A DNA stretch of 64,000 nucleotides from Brachypodius melanocephalos (taxonomy: Eukaryota > Chordata > Aves > Passeriformes > Pycnonotidae), in NCBI GenBank assembly GCA_013398615.1, contig VZSR01000242.1, positions 310,001-374,000 of the forward strand. Direction: 5' to 3'. Below the pieces are notes generated by a model. The model did not search any database and was not told the origin of the DNA. It was given only the letters and a program-made list of their open reading frames with translations. Of this stretch, positions 47,901-54,551 are shown piece after piece (position 1 is the stretch's first letter; every line of letters begins with the position of its first letter). The position numbers and the translations under genes were made by a program.

Positions 47901-50900
47901 CCACTCCCACACTCCACAAGGAAAGGAAGAAAGGGTGTTCAGAGTCACCCCTGAACCAGCACAGGCTGTCTAAGGGGCTCTCTGTACAGCTGTAAAGGCA
48001 TTTTAACCAACATCACTGTGCGAGGTGTAATGAGGACTGAGGATGCTCTGCAAATCTCATCGAGCTGCTACAGCAACAGCCAGCTCTGGGGGAAAGCCAC
48101 CCAAGTGTCCTCAGTGCAGCAGGTTTCATGCACTGGGGTCCCAGCCCTGCAGCCAATGGGGTCCTGGTCCCTGGGAACTGAGCAGTGCTGGGGAAAGAGC
48201 TGCACACCAGGCAGAGAGCAGGCAATGACCCCATCACACCCCTGGATGTACCTCTGCAAGGTGTCAGAAGCACCAGGCATCACGGCCAAGAGAAACCATA
48301 GTTTCACTGGGCAGGGGGAAAGAAACGAATGAACAAAAAAATACATAGAAATAGGTGTTTTCTGACGGGAACCTCAGAGCTTTGCTTCCAAATGCAGCGC
48401 ATGCATAACTAAACTGATGCAGAATAATGGATGGAATAATGTGGAAGCCAAAGGGGGCTTTTCTCCCTCCACACTTGTAGCTGAGTATGGAAATGGTTAA
48501 GTCACCCACTGAATAAATCAAAAGTTCAAGGCTGCAACATACCACGTTGTATTCCCCCTCTGCCCGTGACAAGAACCAGAGAGCCCCCGAAATCCCAAGC
48601 ATCCTGCGCGGGGTCTCGGCCAGCGCTCACAGGTTACACGCTCGGGGTCAGCGCTGTGGACCTTAGCTGCAACATTCATTTCCTGAGCGGGGCACGTCCC
48701 CCTGCCCATAAAGCTAATAAGAGCTTCCTCGCCCGGCTGCCCTGCACCGCGGCCCGGCAGCCGGGAACGCTGGTTTCCATTAGCCCCTTATGATGCCAGG
48801 TGCCGCTAATAAGGCCCATCAGCAAGAAACAAGAGCTGCCAGGTCATCCTCGAACTCTGGAAGTAATCATGGGCAGAGTTTGGGGGGCTGCTGCCCCAGC
48901 TTTTCCTTCCCCCCCCCCTCCCCACTTTCCATTTTTCCTCCTTTTTTTAAAAGTCTAAATTGCAGTGGAACATAAATTGACGAATGCTTAAAATAAAATA
49001 AAACAACTACTGTATTCAGCTACTGAAATTAACACTAATAACATCTCACAAAGCACTTGGGATCCGATTTATCACGTTTATTGCTTTAATGGTACACTGC
49101 ATCTGTTTCTCACTGTGACATGCCGAGCAGTGCCAATGTGCCTAATGGCATTAGCAGTACAACGTTCAGCTAATCCAGGTGGAGAGAGGGGAGGTGAGGC
49201 TGCCAGAGGAAAAGCCAAAGGCTGGATCCAGATGGGAAGCTGCAGTTTTCCCAAGCAGGAGCATTTTGGACTGGTGGGAGCATCGATGCCTGGCCCTGAA
49301 CACTGCTGCTGCTGGTAGCAATCAGGCAGATCCACTCCTTTTCTGTCCTTCAATGGGAAAAGGGCACACATCTGGAGTTTGGGGTGCAGCAGCTGGCCAG
49401 CAGCCACTGGGGCAGAGCGAGCCTCCTCACCCCTGTGTTTAAATCCTCCACTGCTGCACACACATCTTTAGCTGACAGCTCAGCCACGGAACTTCAAAAT
49501 GCAGACCAGACCTGACACTTGGCATAGAAGCTTTCCCCAAGGTACATCCCCCCCATATGACAGCAAGGACATGCACCTTCCACCCAAAATTGCCCCATGA
49601 GGAGCATTCACACACCACCACTGGCCTCCACTGGCCTCATGACACCATCACCATGAAAGCACTTTTGCTTTCCAGACCAGCACCTCCATCTCGCACTGAC
49701 ACGCGTGCTGCCGGCAGCCGCATCGCCGTGGTGGGAGAATTCTCCAGCAGCACTGGCTTGGGACCTTTGACTGGGCCATAAATGGGACAGTATGGGATCA
49801 CATCCCCACTGGCAGCCTTCCCACTCTCTATCGCTTTATAAAAGATGCGGTTTAATTTTTAAAAAAGTTTTAAGGTATTTAACTTCCCTATGACAAATTG
49901 TGCCAGGCTCAGTTGGCAGCTCAGCACAGCTCTCGCCTCGCAGCTTGGAGGTTTTCCTTCACAAAACAGCCCCCAAAAGGGCCACTGAACTGTGGCTTTT
50001 TTGTCTGCAATTAGAAGCGACGATCAATACTAACATTAGATTAAGTCTGAACTTTGCTGAACCCAGAAGGAAATCTTTTATAAAAAAAATTAAAGACTTG
50101 ACGACTCAATCTACACTCAATTAGTCAAAATCATAAGCTTGGTAAGGGAGAAAAAAAATGGATCACGCAGCAGCCGGTGGGTTCAGGGACCTGAAAACCC
50201 CGATCAGAGGCAGCACTGAGACTTTTGGCCACTTGGCCCCCCAAAGGTCACAGCTCAGCGCTCCTGGGTATGACACAGCACAGACAATGCTGCCACGAGG
50301 CCAAGGAGCCGTGTAACCTCACTGGGCCAGGGCAGATGACTGTCCCTCAGGCACAGTCTGTCACCCAGGGCCAGTGGCCCCCTGTGCTTGCCGAGGCCAA
50401 GCCGACCCTCTGCTCTCCTTTTTCCTGCACGTGCTTCCCATACTAATGAAGACAGCAACAACACTCAGAAGGCTCCAAGACTATAAACATATATGTTTAC
50501 ACTTCCATAGGCATGTGTGTGGGTAAACAAACAGCCCCGCCATATGCATGGGCTGCCTGTGCTCTGCAAACAGGCTCAGCACGCACCGGCTCGCCAAGCT
50601 CCCTGCGGAACGAGCGCCGTTGGTGCTGGGTGGCTTCGGGCTCTGTCACCCGCTGGGGCTCGGCACGTGGACGCTGTCACACTGGCAGCCAAACACCCCA
50701 CAGAACAGTGAAGTACCCCCACCCCTGCCCCCGGCCCCAGCTCACCACAGCTGGGAACGGTTCTGATCGGGCACCTCCGCCTCGCATCAGGGTCGGAAAG
50801 CAAAACCACAGCAGCGAGTGCACGGCAGAAAGAGGTCAGCGAAAGTCAACGCGTGACACCGCGGTGCCCCTGGCACATCCTGCCCCCCTCCAGCCGGCTG

Positions 50901-53900
50901 GGGAGGGGGTGCCCAGACCCCAGCGCAGGGCGCAGATCCCCAGGCCCCCTCACCAGCAGGCAGTGGAGCGAAGAGGAGCCCGCAGCCAGCACGGTGCAGC
51001 TGCCACCAGAGCTGCTCCGGCAGAGAGCTGCAGATCCCAACCCAGCGCAGATGCTGTTTAACAGCTCCATGAATACAATAGGATCCCACAAATCCTCCCC
51101 AAATGGTAATTCTCACAACGTATTAGAAAGCAAACACTATAAAAAAGCCACATGAGACCCTGTCTACACACAAACCACCTGGGATTTAGACTTTGGGGGC
51201 CGTGGAGTGAGTTCATTGGACTGTTACCCAATGCCTTTCAACATGGACGGTCTTACAGATCAGTTTAAACACGGCTCAAAGGATTTGGCTAACCCTGCAA
51301 TGTTTGCCAGCACCAGGCAATTGGTCTGAAAGCAAGAACAGGCAAACAGAGTTTGGTGCTGGCTTCAGCAACTGCTGAAGGGCTCCGCTGGCAGGGGCCA
51401 GTACTGAGCTCCGTGCTCCAGTCAGACCCCGAGCCCCGCGGAGCACGGCGTGTGCCCAGCCTCACGATAAGGATCATGAATAAGTGAGAAATAAGCTACG
51501 GCTGCAGCCGCGGCTGTCAAAACAATCTGAGCTCGGGAAGGCGCTGTGAAATAGAGGCTGCTGTGCTGGAGAGCTGGGCCATGCTCTCTCATCTCTCGAC
51601 CACGCGGGAAAGGATTTGACCGCGCAGCTCTCTCTCCCTCTGGGCAGATTCACGGCTGGCCACAGGAGCCTCCGGACAGCCCCAGCATCGCCCTCCACTG
51701 GGGCCACAGCAATTGCTGCTCTGGGCTTAGGGGGGGAAAGGGAGAGCCTTGAGACCGTGGCAGAAAGGCACGTTAAAATTCTCCCTGAGCCCTCACTGCA
51801 GCTCTCCCGGTGACGTTCGGTCTGCATCACTGCACGGCCGAGGCGGCTTCGGGGACGTAACCAACGCCAGCCCCAGCTCTCCCACTTGCGAGAGGGGGAA
51901 ACAAAGCCGAAAGCGGCTGTGCCCCCACACGGAGCCGAGGACCCTCAAGGGGTAAAGCCTGCTCCGCGCAGGGTCCATGCGGCAGAGCGAGGGGCCACGC
52001 TGCCAGCACTCGCAGACCCGCGCAGGGCTGAGGATCCCGGCTCGGCAGCTGCCGCCCTGCAGCCGGAGCGTTCACGGGCTGAGCGCACGGGGAGCCGCTG
52101 CTCCGGCAGCCGACAGCAACGATCCCGCCCCGCTGGCGGGCGCCGATCCCGCCGGCAGCACCGACTGCCCCGCCAGAGGTGCGCGCCGGCACGGACACCA
52201 GCCCCGGAGCGCCGTATGTGCATCAGGACTAATTAACCTGTTGATTCATTAAAAATCTGACAGGGTGCGCAGCCAGGGGAGGCAGGGAGAAGCTACGGCA
52301 CCATGCCGGTGATGTCTTCCCTAGGCAGGACGCTGCTGCTCTGTCGCGGGGCTGCAGCCACACGGGGGGCCAGAGCAGCGCTGGCCGAACCACGTTCAGA
52401 GCCGTGAGATTTGACTGGCGGCGCCGATTTTGGTGTGGTAATTAACGTGGCTCCCTTCTCCAGCCAAATCAGGGAACAAACCCTGGTCCCCGAACCACGA
52501 CCAGGAGGCAACAAACAGCGGAGCACTGAGCTCCGTGTCTGTAACCACCACCACGTTCCCATCCCGCAGCAAGCCCCCAAGGGTGCGGGGCCGGGAATGG
52601 GCACGCCGATCCCCCCCACCCCGAGCAGGGGAGTCCCGAAGCCGCATCTGCGGCCACTGGAGGTTCAGCCCTTCGCCTTCCCCGCAGGGACAGACCCGCG
52701 GCTCTGCGGCAGCCCGAGCCCTCTGCGCTCGCCCCGGCGTTACCCAGCCTGACCCCCGCGCCGCTTTGTGCAAAGTGTAACTGTTCCATAAACCGGGAAG
52801 CTGAGCAGCACAAAACCCACAGGCTGGCAAGTCACCACACGTTGCCACCACTGCCCGTGCTGGCGTGCCCTGGCACTGGCACAGGAAGGACCAGCTCTCA
52901 GCAGAGAGTGGACGAGTGCTGTCTGTCCCCACTGCATCTCTCCACACGCAGACCCCTAAACTCAAAGGGTAGCATCTGTGAGCTGCTTGGTTGATGCCGG
53001 TCAGGGAAACTGGTGGGGTTTATGCTCACAGGAAACACTGACGGCCCCAGCTCATCTGGGCTGCCCTAGCCAGCATTCGCTGGAAAGAACCTTTTGGCAC
53101 GGTCACCAGACCTGGGGGAGCTGCAACAGCCATCCCTCTGAGAACGCTACTCCACAAGCTGGTTTTGGGGTACGTGATGGAAACTTTGCACCAGCATCTA
53201 AGACACTCAGCCAGAAACCGACACCCTCTGGAGAGATCCTGGCTGCCCGGTGCAGCGTGCCCCAGCACGGGCTCGGTACTCACCTGTGCTGCTCGAGGGT
53301 CTCGTTGTCCGGCAGCTCTGCCCCACACACGCTGCACTGCTCACCCAGGGCTCTGCTCTCTGTCTTCATGCCGGCTGCCAGCTCCCCCAGCTTGCTGAAC
53401 AGCTCCCGCTGGATGAAGCCCTGGGGGAGCAGCCCGCCATAGGCACTGAAGTCCATGGAGACAGCCAGGGCCGGCTGCACGTGCAGGGCGGACGCCACGG
53501 TGGGCGGCACGCCGAGCACCGGCTCAGTCTTGTGGTTCGGCAGCAGGGAGTAGATGCCCAAGGGCTTCTCTCCCGGGGCAGCGGCAGATGGCTCCGGCCC
53601 CAGCGGCAGCCCCTGGCCAGGCTCGGGGGCTTGCTCGGCACCCTCCTCACGGGTGTAGTGCAGTTCACGGGCACTGGTGATGACACTGCTGCGGGTCGGG
53701 GTGCCAGGTCCTTCCTTGCCCTTCTCGTCAGGCTTCTCCCCACTGGAGGCATTGGGCTCGGCTGTCCGGGGGCTGTCACGGCTGGAGGCCTCATCCACCT
53801 GCATTGCCTCAGTTTTGACTTCGGCGAGGCCAGAGGGGCGGCGGGTGGTGGCAGAGCGTGAGTCCTCGGGGGCACTGGGTGGCAGGGCGCCCTGCAGCAG

Positions 53901-54551
53901 TGACTGCCCGATGGTCATCAAGCTGTCCACCGCCGCCTTGGTGGGGCTCATGGAAGAGAGGGAGCAGTAGGATGCGGAGGCAGAGGGGCTCTGCTCCACT
54001 GTGGCTGCCGGCAGACTCTGGCTGGCCATGCCAGCATAGCCACCTTCCTCACCAGTGGGCTTGGAGATGAAGAGGCCCTTGATGTACCTCGACTTCCTCT
54101 CCTCCTCCTCCTCAGTGGTGGCGGCAGCACCTCCATCAGCCATGGCGACCTCGGTGTCATTGTCCTCAGAAGCCTGTATAGTCTCCAGGATCTTCAGACA
54201 CTGCTCCTCCAGGTACTCTATTTCCAAGATCTCGGCAGCATAGAGCAGGTCATCCAGGTCCTCAACCTTGGCTTGTAGGGTGGCGGTGTACGCGTACTCC
54301 AGGATCTGCTGGAACGTCTTTGGCGAGAGGAAGTCCAGGGTGTAGTGCTGGCTGTTACGGTGGAAGAGGATCTCGAACATCTTGCTGGTGCAGGCCAGCA
54401 CGGTCCGGTGCGCATGGAACTCCTGGCTGTCCACCATGATGACCACGTCGCACAGCGTCCCCGCCAGGCGCATCTGGTTGGCTTTGTGCAGCAGCCCGGT
54501 GGGGTGGCAGGGGTTCTGCAGCTGGATCAGCCCCATCTTAGTCAGATCCAT
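3229..54551 (-). CDS. ZBTB16: ZBTB16 (PLZF) complete coding sequence, six coding exons
   Basis: This is the transcription factor PLZF, a nuclear BTB/POZ zinc-finger protein. In known vertebrates it represses or activates genes in limb and skeletal patterning, spermatogonial stem cells, innate-like lymphocytes and steroid responses, recruiting NCoR/SMRT-HDAC or CUL3. Joining 54551-53284, 28260-28163, 20094-20008, 6209-6039, 3908-3741 and 3458-3229 gives 2022 nt: 673 residues plus TAA. All introns have GT and AG ends; intron 2 is phase 2 and the others phase 1. Domains by residue are BTB about 34-96, an acidic and proline/serine-rich linker about 130-400, and nine C2H2 fingers at 404-426, 432-454, 461-483, 490-512, 518-540, 546-568, 574-596, 602-624 and 630-652. 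Every zinc ligand is present. The known BTB pocket residues D35 and R49 are present, as is M617, whose substitution causes a human skeletal syndrome. No frameshift or internal stop was seen. Confidence 0.98.
3459..3740 (-). other. ZBTB16 intron 6 (282 bp)
   Basis: A very short phase 1 intron with donor GTACAC and acceptor TATCCCACAG. No other feature was seen in it. Confidence 0.9.
3741..3908 (-). CDS. ZBTB16: ZBTB16 exon 6: zinc fingers 6 and 7
   Basis: This 168-nt exon completes Gly542, encodes residues 543-597 and gives one base of Gly598. Finger 6 uses C548, C551, H564 and H568; finger 7 uses C576, C579, H592 and H596, joined by the canonical TGEKP linker. The acceptor is CTTGCAG ending at 3909 and the donor at 3740 reads CACAG then GTACAC. 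It is a symmetrical phase 1-1 exon. Residue 563 is Gly (HKRIH preceded by KG); I recall Ser in human. The C-terminal fingers are the ones mainly credited with DNA recognition in PLZF. Confidence 0.96.
3909..6038 (-). other. ZBTB16 intron 5 (2.1 kb)
   Basis: A phase 1 intron with donor GTACGG and acceptor CTTGCAG. An AT-rich segment at about 4260-4560 has the character of a conserved non-coding element. The remainder is ordinary GC-moderate intron; a T-run at 5881-5894 lies near the donor side. No repeat family was recognised. Confidence 0.8.
6039..6209 (-). CDS. ZBTB16: ZBTB16 exon 5: zinc fingers 4 and 5
   Basis: This 171-nt exon completes Gly485, encodes residues 486-541 and gives one base of Gly542. 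Finger 4 uses C492, C495, H508 and H512; finger 5 uses C520, C523, H536 and H540. The peptides [15 protein letters not shown] and [14 protein letters not shown] match PLZF. The acceptor is TCTCCCACAG ending at 6210 and the donor at 6038 reads CACAG then GTACGG. It is a symmetrical phase 1-1 exon, so an in-frame two-finger deletion is possible by skipping. Confidence 0.96.
7530..7654. other. Assembly gap (125 N)
   Basis: A run of N inside intron 4, bordered on the right by an A-rich stretch and then CpG-dense sequence. A GC-rich or low-complexity dropout is the likely cause. Confidence 0.99.
7655..7960. promoter_or_regulatory. Intragenic CpG-rich block next to the gap
   Basis: This is GC-rich and CpG-dense sequence, unlike the surrounding intron. 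It includes a perfect 8-bp inverted repeat with a 3-nt loop (GGCCGGCG at 7824-7831, CGCCGGCC at 7835-7842). The block may extend into the missing bases. It could be a small CpG island acting as an internal promoter or enhancer; no initiator or exon is recognised. Confidence 0.45.
8750..9010. promoter_or_regulatory. Candidate conserved non-coding element, intron 4
   Basis: An AT-rich, repeat-free block dense in homeodomain-like AATTA motifs, flanked by CpG-containing sequence around 8900-8960. Its character resembles developmental enhancers. Conservation was not tested. Confidence 0.4.
9715..10090. promoter_or_regulatory. Candidate conserved non-coding element, intron 4
   Basis: A long AT-rich, non-repetitive block. 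It contains an abutting homeodomain TAATTA (9860-9865) and forkhead GTAAACA (9866-9872). No open reading frame explains it. Confidence 0.45.
12422..12453 (+). repeat. (CCATCA)n-like imperfect repeat
   Basis: A short run of CATCAC/CCATCG units, ordinary low-complexity sequence inside intron 4. Confidence 0.6.
12585..12960. promoter_or_regulatory. Candidate enhancer with TCF, ERR and RUNX motifs, intron 4
   Basis: An AT-rich block with, within 61 bp, a TCF/LEF-like CCTTTGAT (12829-12836), a complete estrogen-related receptor element TGACCTTGA (12864-12872) and a RUNX site AACCGCA (12883-12889). The function is inferred from motif clustering only. Confidence 0.45.
17120..17420. promoter_or_regulatory. 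Candidate conserved non-coding element with paired GATA motifs, intron 4
   Basis: AT-rich, repeat-free sequence with two TTATCT (GATA) motifs 24 bp apart (17202-17207 and 17226-17231) and several homeodomain-type cores. Among the intron 4 blocks it looks most like a deeply conserved element. Confidence 0.45.
20008..20094 (-). CDS. ZBTB16: ZBTB16 exon 4: zinc finger 3
   Basis: This 87-nt exon completes codon 456 (Ala), encodes residues 457-484 and gives one base of codon 485. It holds finger 3 (C463, C466, H479, H483) with the peptide [20 protein letters not shown]. The acceptor is TCTCCCCAG ending at 20095 and the donor at 20007 reads CACTG then GTACGT. Both flanking introns are phase 1 and the length is a multiple of three, so skipping it would remove exactly one finger in frame. 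Residue 461 is Leu; I recall Phe in human. Confidence 0.95.
20870..21075. promoter_or_regulatory. Candidate conserved non-coding element, intron 3
   Basis: An AT-rich block with ATCGATAA (about 21014-21021) and TTAATCAAT motifs. There is no repeat or ORF explanation. Confidence 0.4.
21900..22350. promoter_or_regulatory. Candidate conserved element with GRE-like site and G-rich tract, intron 3
   Basis: Non-repetitive sequence containing the GRE-like AGGACTgcgTGTTCT (22072-22086) and a G-rich tract (22196-22223) with four runs of three or more G, compatible with a G-quadruplex on the plus strand. Confidence 0.4.
22072..22086 (+). promoter_or_regulatory. GRE-like steroid receptor element
   Basis: AGGACTgcgTGTTCT has a perfect right half-site and a left half-site matching RGNACA at five of six positions, with the required 3-bp spacing. 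Confidence 0.4.
22822..22883 (+). mobile_element. CR1 LINE 3' end fragment
   Basis: The sequence follows the familiar CR1 tail (GGTTGGATTGCATGATCTTG, then GGTTCTATGATTCTAT), with the terminal ATTCTATG-type repeat. This is a 5'-truncated, diverged copy in the plus orientation and a marker of avian or reptilian DNA. Confidence 0.85.
23330..23560. promoter_or_regulatory. Candidate conserved non-coding element, intron 3
   Basis: An AT-rich, repeat-free block with several TAATTA/AATTAA homeodomain cores. Judged by sequence character only. Confidence 0.35.
23952..23987 (+). repeat. (ATT)12 microsatellite
   Basis: An uninterrupted ATT trinucleotide run of about 36 bp in intron 3, likely length-polymorphic. 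Confidence 0.95.
24590..24850. promoter_or_regulatory. Candidate conserved element with CpGs, intron 3
   Basis: Mixed AT-rich and CpG-containing sequence (GCGGGGCGCCGCGCGG near 24677) without repeats, between ordinary intron stretches. Confidence 0.35.
25098..25159 (+). repeat. 9-bp minisatellite (TGTCAATAA-type unit)
   Basis: About six tandem, slightly diverged copies of a 9-bp unit (TCAATAACA, then TGTCAATAA). Confidence 0.85.
25380..25600. promoter_or_regulatory. Candidate steroid-responsive enhancer, intron 3
   Basis: This block contains AT-rich sequence with forkhead-like TATAAACA, the exact GRE at 25504-25518, and a further half-site AGAACA at 25562-25567. Its AT/CpG texture and lack of repeats fit a conserved enhancer. 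ZBTB16 is known to be strongly induced by glucocorticoids, progestins and androgens through intronic receptor sites; assignment to this site is inference. Confidence 0.55.
25504..25518 (+). promoter_or_regulatory. Exact consensus glucocorticoid/progesterone/androgen response element
   Basis: GGTACAgtgTGTTCT is the full consensus 15-mer for the steroid receptor group (GR, PR, AR, MR), with both half-sites perfect and 3-bp spacing. It was the only exact match I found when reading the window. Confidence 0.65.
27018..27038 (+). repeat. Poly(A) run
   Basis: A run of 21 adenines in intron 3, next to AATTAATCC. No retroposed sequence was recognised upstream of it. Confidence 0.9.
27077..27091 (+). 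promoter_or_regulatory. Palindromic GRE-like element
   Basis: TGTACAtacTGTACC has a right half-site that fits TGTNCY and a left half-site with five of six RGNACA matches, at the correct spacing. It lies about 1.6 kb from the exact element at 25504. Confidence 0.45.
27163..27258 (+). repeat. Diverged ~31-bp minisatellite, three copies
   Basis: Three tandem copies of a unit of the form CAGTGCTGGGGGGAGCAGCA plus about 11 more bases, with substitutions between copies. Confidence 0.65.
28163..28260 (-). CDS. ZBTB16: ZBTB16 exon 3: end of zinc finger 1 and zinc finger 2
   Basis: This 98-nt exon completes codon 423 (Arg) and encodes residues 424-455, with one base of codon 456. It supplies the last histidine of finger 1 (H426) and all of finger 2 (C434, C437, H450, H454). 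The peptide [18 protein letters not shown] is immediately recognisable as PLZF. The acceptor is TCTCCCCCAG ending at 28261 and the donor at 28162 reads CTCAG then GTGGGT. Its length is not a multiple of three and its flanking phases differ (2 and 1), so skipping it would break the frame. It is isolated by a 25-kb intron upstream and an 8-kb intron downstream. Confidence 0.96.
29925..30160. promoter_or_regulatory. Candidate conserved non-coding element, intron 2
   Basis: AT-rich, repeat-free sequence with TAATTATTAATCA and TGACAACC-type motifs. Inferred from composition only. Confidence 0.4.
30590..30910. promoter_or_regulatory. Candidate conserved non-coding element, intron 2
   Basis: A non-repetitive AT-rich block with scattered CpGs. 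It is flanked by typical intron and has no plausible coding frame. Confidence 0.35.
32225..32560. promoter_or_regulatory. Candidate conserved element with AT palindrome, intron 2
   Basis: AT-rich sequence containing an inverted repeat (ATAAATTccaAATTTAT, 32357-32373) nested in a TTGACA/TGTCAA pair (32345-32350 and 32373-32378). Confidence 0.4.
33947..33969 (+). repeat. (AAAT)n microsatellite
   Basis: AATAAACAAATAAATAAATA-type run, about 23 bp long. Confidence 0.85.
34915..35330. promoter_or_regulatory. Candidate CpG-containing conserved element with two hairpins, intron 2
   Basis: A CpG-bearing block with perfect inverted repeats at 34956-34962/34973-34979 (GCGTGGC/GCCACGC) and 34990-34995/35000-35005 (CGGCGC/GCGCCG around TAAT). 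An AT-rich tail follows. No ORF is convincing. Confidence 0.4.
35431..35532 (+). mobile_element. CR1 LINE 3' end fragment
   Basis: GCAGCCTGGGCCAGTGGAAG, then CCATGGCAGGGGCTTGGAGC and AACCCAAACCATTCTGGGAT, follow the CR1 3' region in order, ending in a degenerate terminal repeat. Plus orientation, 5'-truncated. Confidence 0.85.
36150..36345. promoter_or_regulatory. Candidate conserved non-coding element, intron 2
   Basis: An AT-rich, repeat-free block with GATTAATTAAC and AATCAAATATGC motifs. Inferred from composition only. Confidence 0.35.
37640..38090. promoter_or_regulatory. Candidate conserved non-coding element, intron 2
   Basis: AT-rich sequence with CpG-bearing islands, ACGATTAATTCATTTATG (37849-37866) and a homeodomain-core-rich run at 37920-38010. 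Confidence 0.35.
38700..38950. promoter_or_regulatory. Candidate conserved non-coding element, intron 2
   Basis: A repeat-free block of mixed composition ending in GGAATTAATGAATGATAAAG, about 100 bp from the short gap. Confidence 0.35.
39044..39059. other. Assembly gap (16 N)
   Basis: A short run of N in intron 2 between an A-run and a G-rich stretch. Confidence 0.99.
42124..42153 (+). repeat. Perfect 15-bp tandem duplication
   Basis: AACGTTTAAAGGGGT occurs twice in immediate succession without mismatch. Confidence 0.95.
45109..45300 (-). mobile_element. CR1 LINE 3' end fragment, antisense to window
   Basis: Reading plus, TAGAATGGCTTGGTTGGGAG, GGCAGGGACACCTTCCACTA, GTCCAGCCTGGCCTTCGACA and CCAGGGCCTCACCACCCTCA are the reverse complement of the CR1 3' region in order, so the element lies on the minus strand. 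Confidence 0.9.
45854..45995 (-). mobile_element. CR1 LINE fragment (first of a tandem pair)
   Basis: Plus-strand ATCATAAAATCACAGAATCT, GGATCATCAACATCCAAGTA and CACCATGTGCCTGAGAGCAA match the reverse-complemented 3' region of a CR1 subfamily. Diverged and 5'-truncated. Confidence 0.8.
45996..46112 (-). mobile_element. CR1 LINE fragment (second of a tandem pair)
   Basis: Plus-strand AATCACAAAGGTTGGGAAAG and ACATGTCCCCAAGTACCTCT restart a CR1-like 3' end directly after the preceding fragment, in the same orientation but from a different subfamily. Confidence 0.7.
46380..46720. promoter_or_regulatory. Candidate GATA-responsive conserved element, intron 2
   Basis: A CpG-containing, repeat-free block with three GATA motifs in 32 bp (46414-46445) around the perfect palindrome ATCAGCCCGGCTGAT (46417-46431). 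It then has a run of AT- and CpG-rich sequence to about 46700. Confidence 0.45.
47580..47770. promoter_or_regulatory. Candidate conserved non-coding element, intron 2
   Basis: AT-rich, repeat-free sequence (AAAATTAACTGCAAACAG, TTAGTAATTACTCATTTA). Inferred from composition only. Confidence 0.35.
48707..48792 (+). other. 86-bp near-symmetrical inverted repeat (hairpin)
   Basis: A perfect 10-bp stem (CCCGGCTGCC 48732-48741 with GGCAGCCGGG 48756-48765) closes a 14-nt loop. Outside it, GCTAAT (48713-48718) pairs with ATTAGC (48779-48784) and CATAA (48707-48711) pairs with TTATG (48788-48792). The intervening 13-nt arms pair partly. Whether it acts as RNA or as DNA is unknown. Confidence 0.7.
49780..50150. 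promoter_or_regulatory. Candidate conserved non-coding element, intron 2
   Basis: A long AT-rich, repeat-free stretch (TATCGCTTTATAAAAGATGC, AGAAGCGACGATCAATACTA). No ORF is convincing. Confidence 0.4.
51841..52225. promoter_or_regulatory. Intragenic CpG island near exon 2
   Basis: By hand count there are roughly 40 CpG dinucleotides in about 380 bp, the densest stretch in the window. It starts about 1.1 kb past the exon 2 donor, inside intron 2. In mammals the ZBTB16 CpG island lies around exons 1-2. This block may be part of an extended promoter domain or an internal promoter. No TATA box or clear initiator was seen. Confidence 0.55.

Larger units (their letters stand above)
28261..53283 (-). 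other. ZBTB16 intron 2 (25 kb, with a short assembly gap)
   Basis: A phase 2 intron with donor GTGAGT and acceptor TCTCCCCCAG, the largest intron in the gene. It contains many candidate regulatory blocks listed separately, three to four CR1 fragments, the hairpins at 34956-35005 and 48707-48792, a GATA palindrome at 46414, and a CpG island at 51841-52225. Stretches 28700-29900, 33000-34000, 39060-41100, 41500-44800, 47000-47550 and 52270-53270 otherwise show only ordinary intron sequence. No alternative exon was recognised. Confidence 0.8.
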
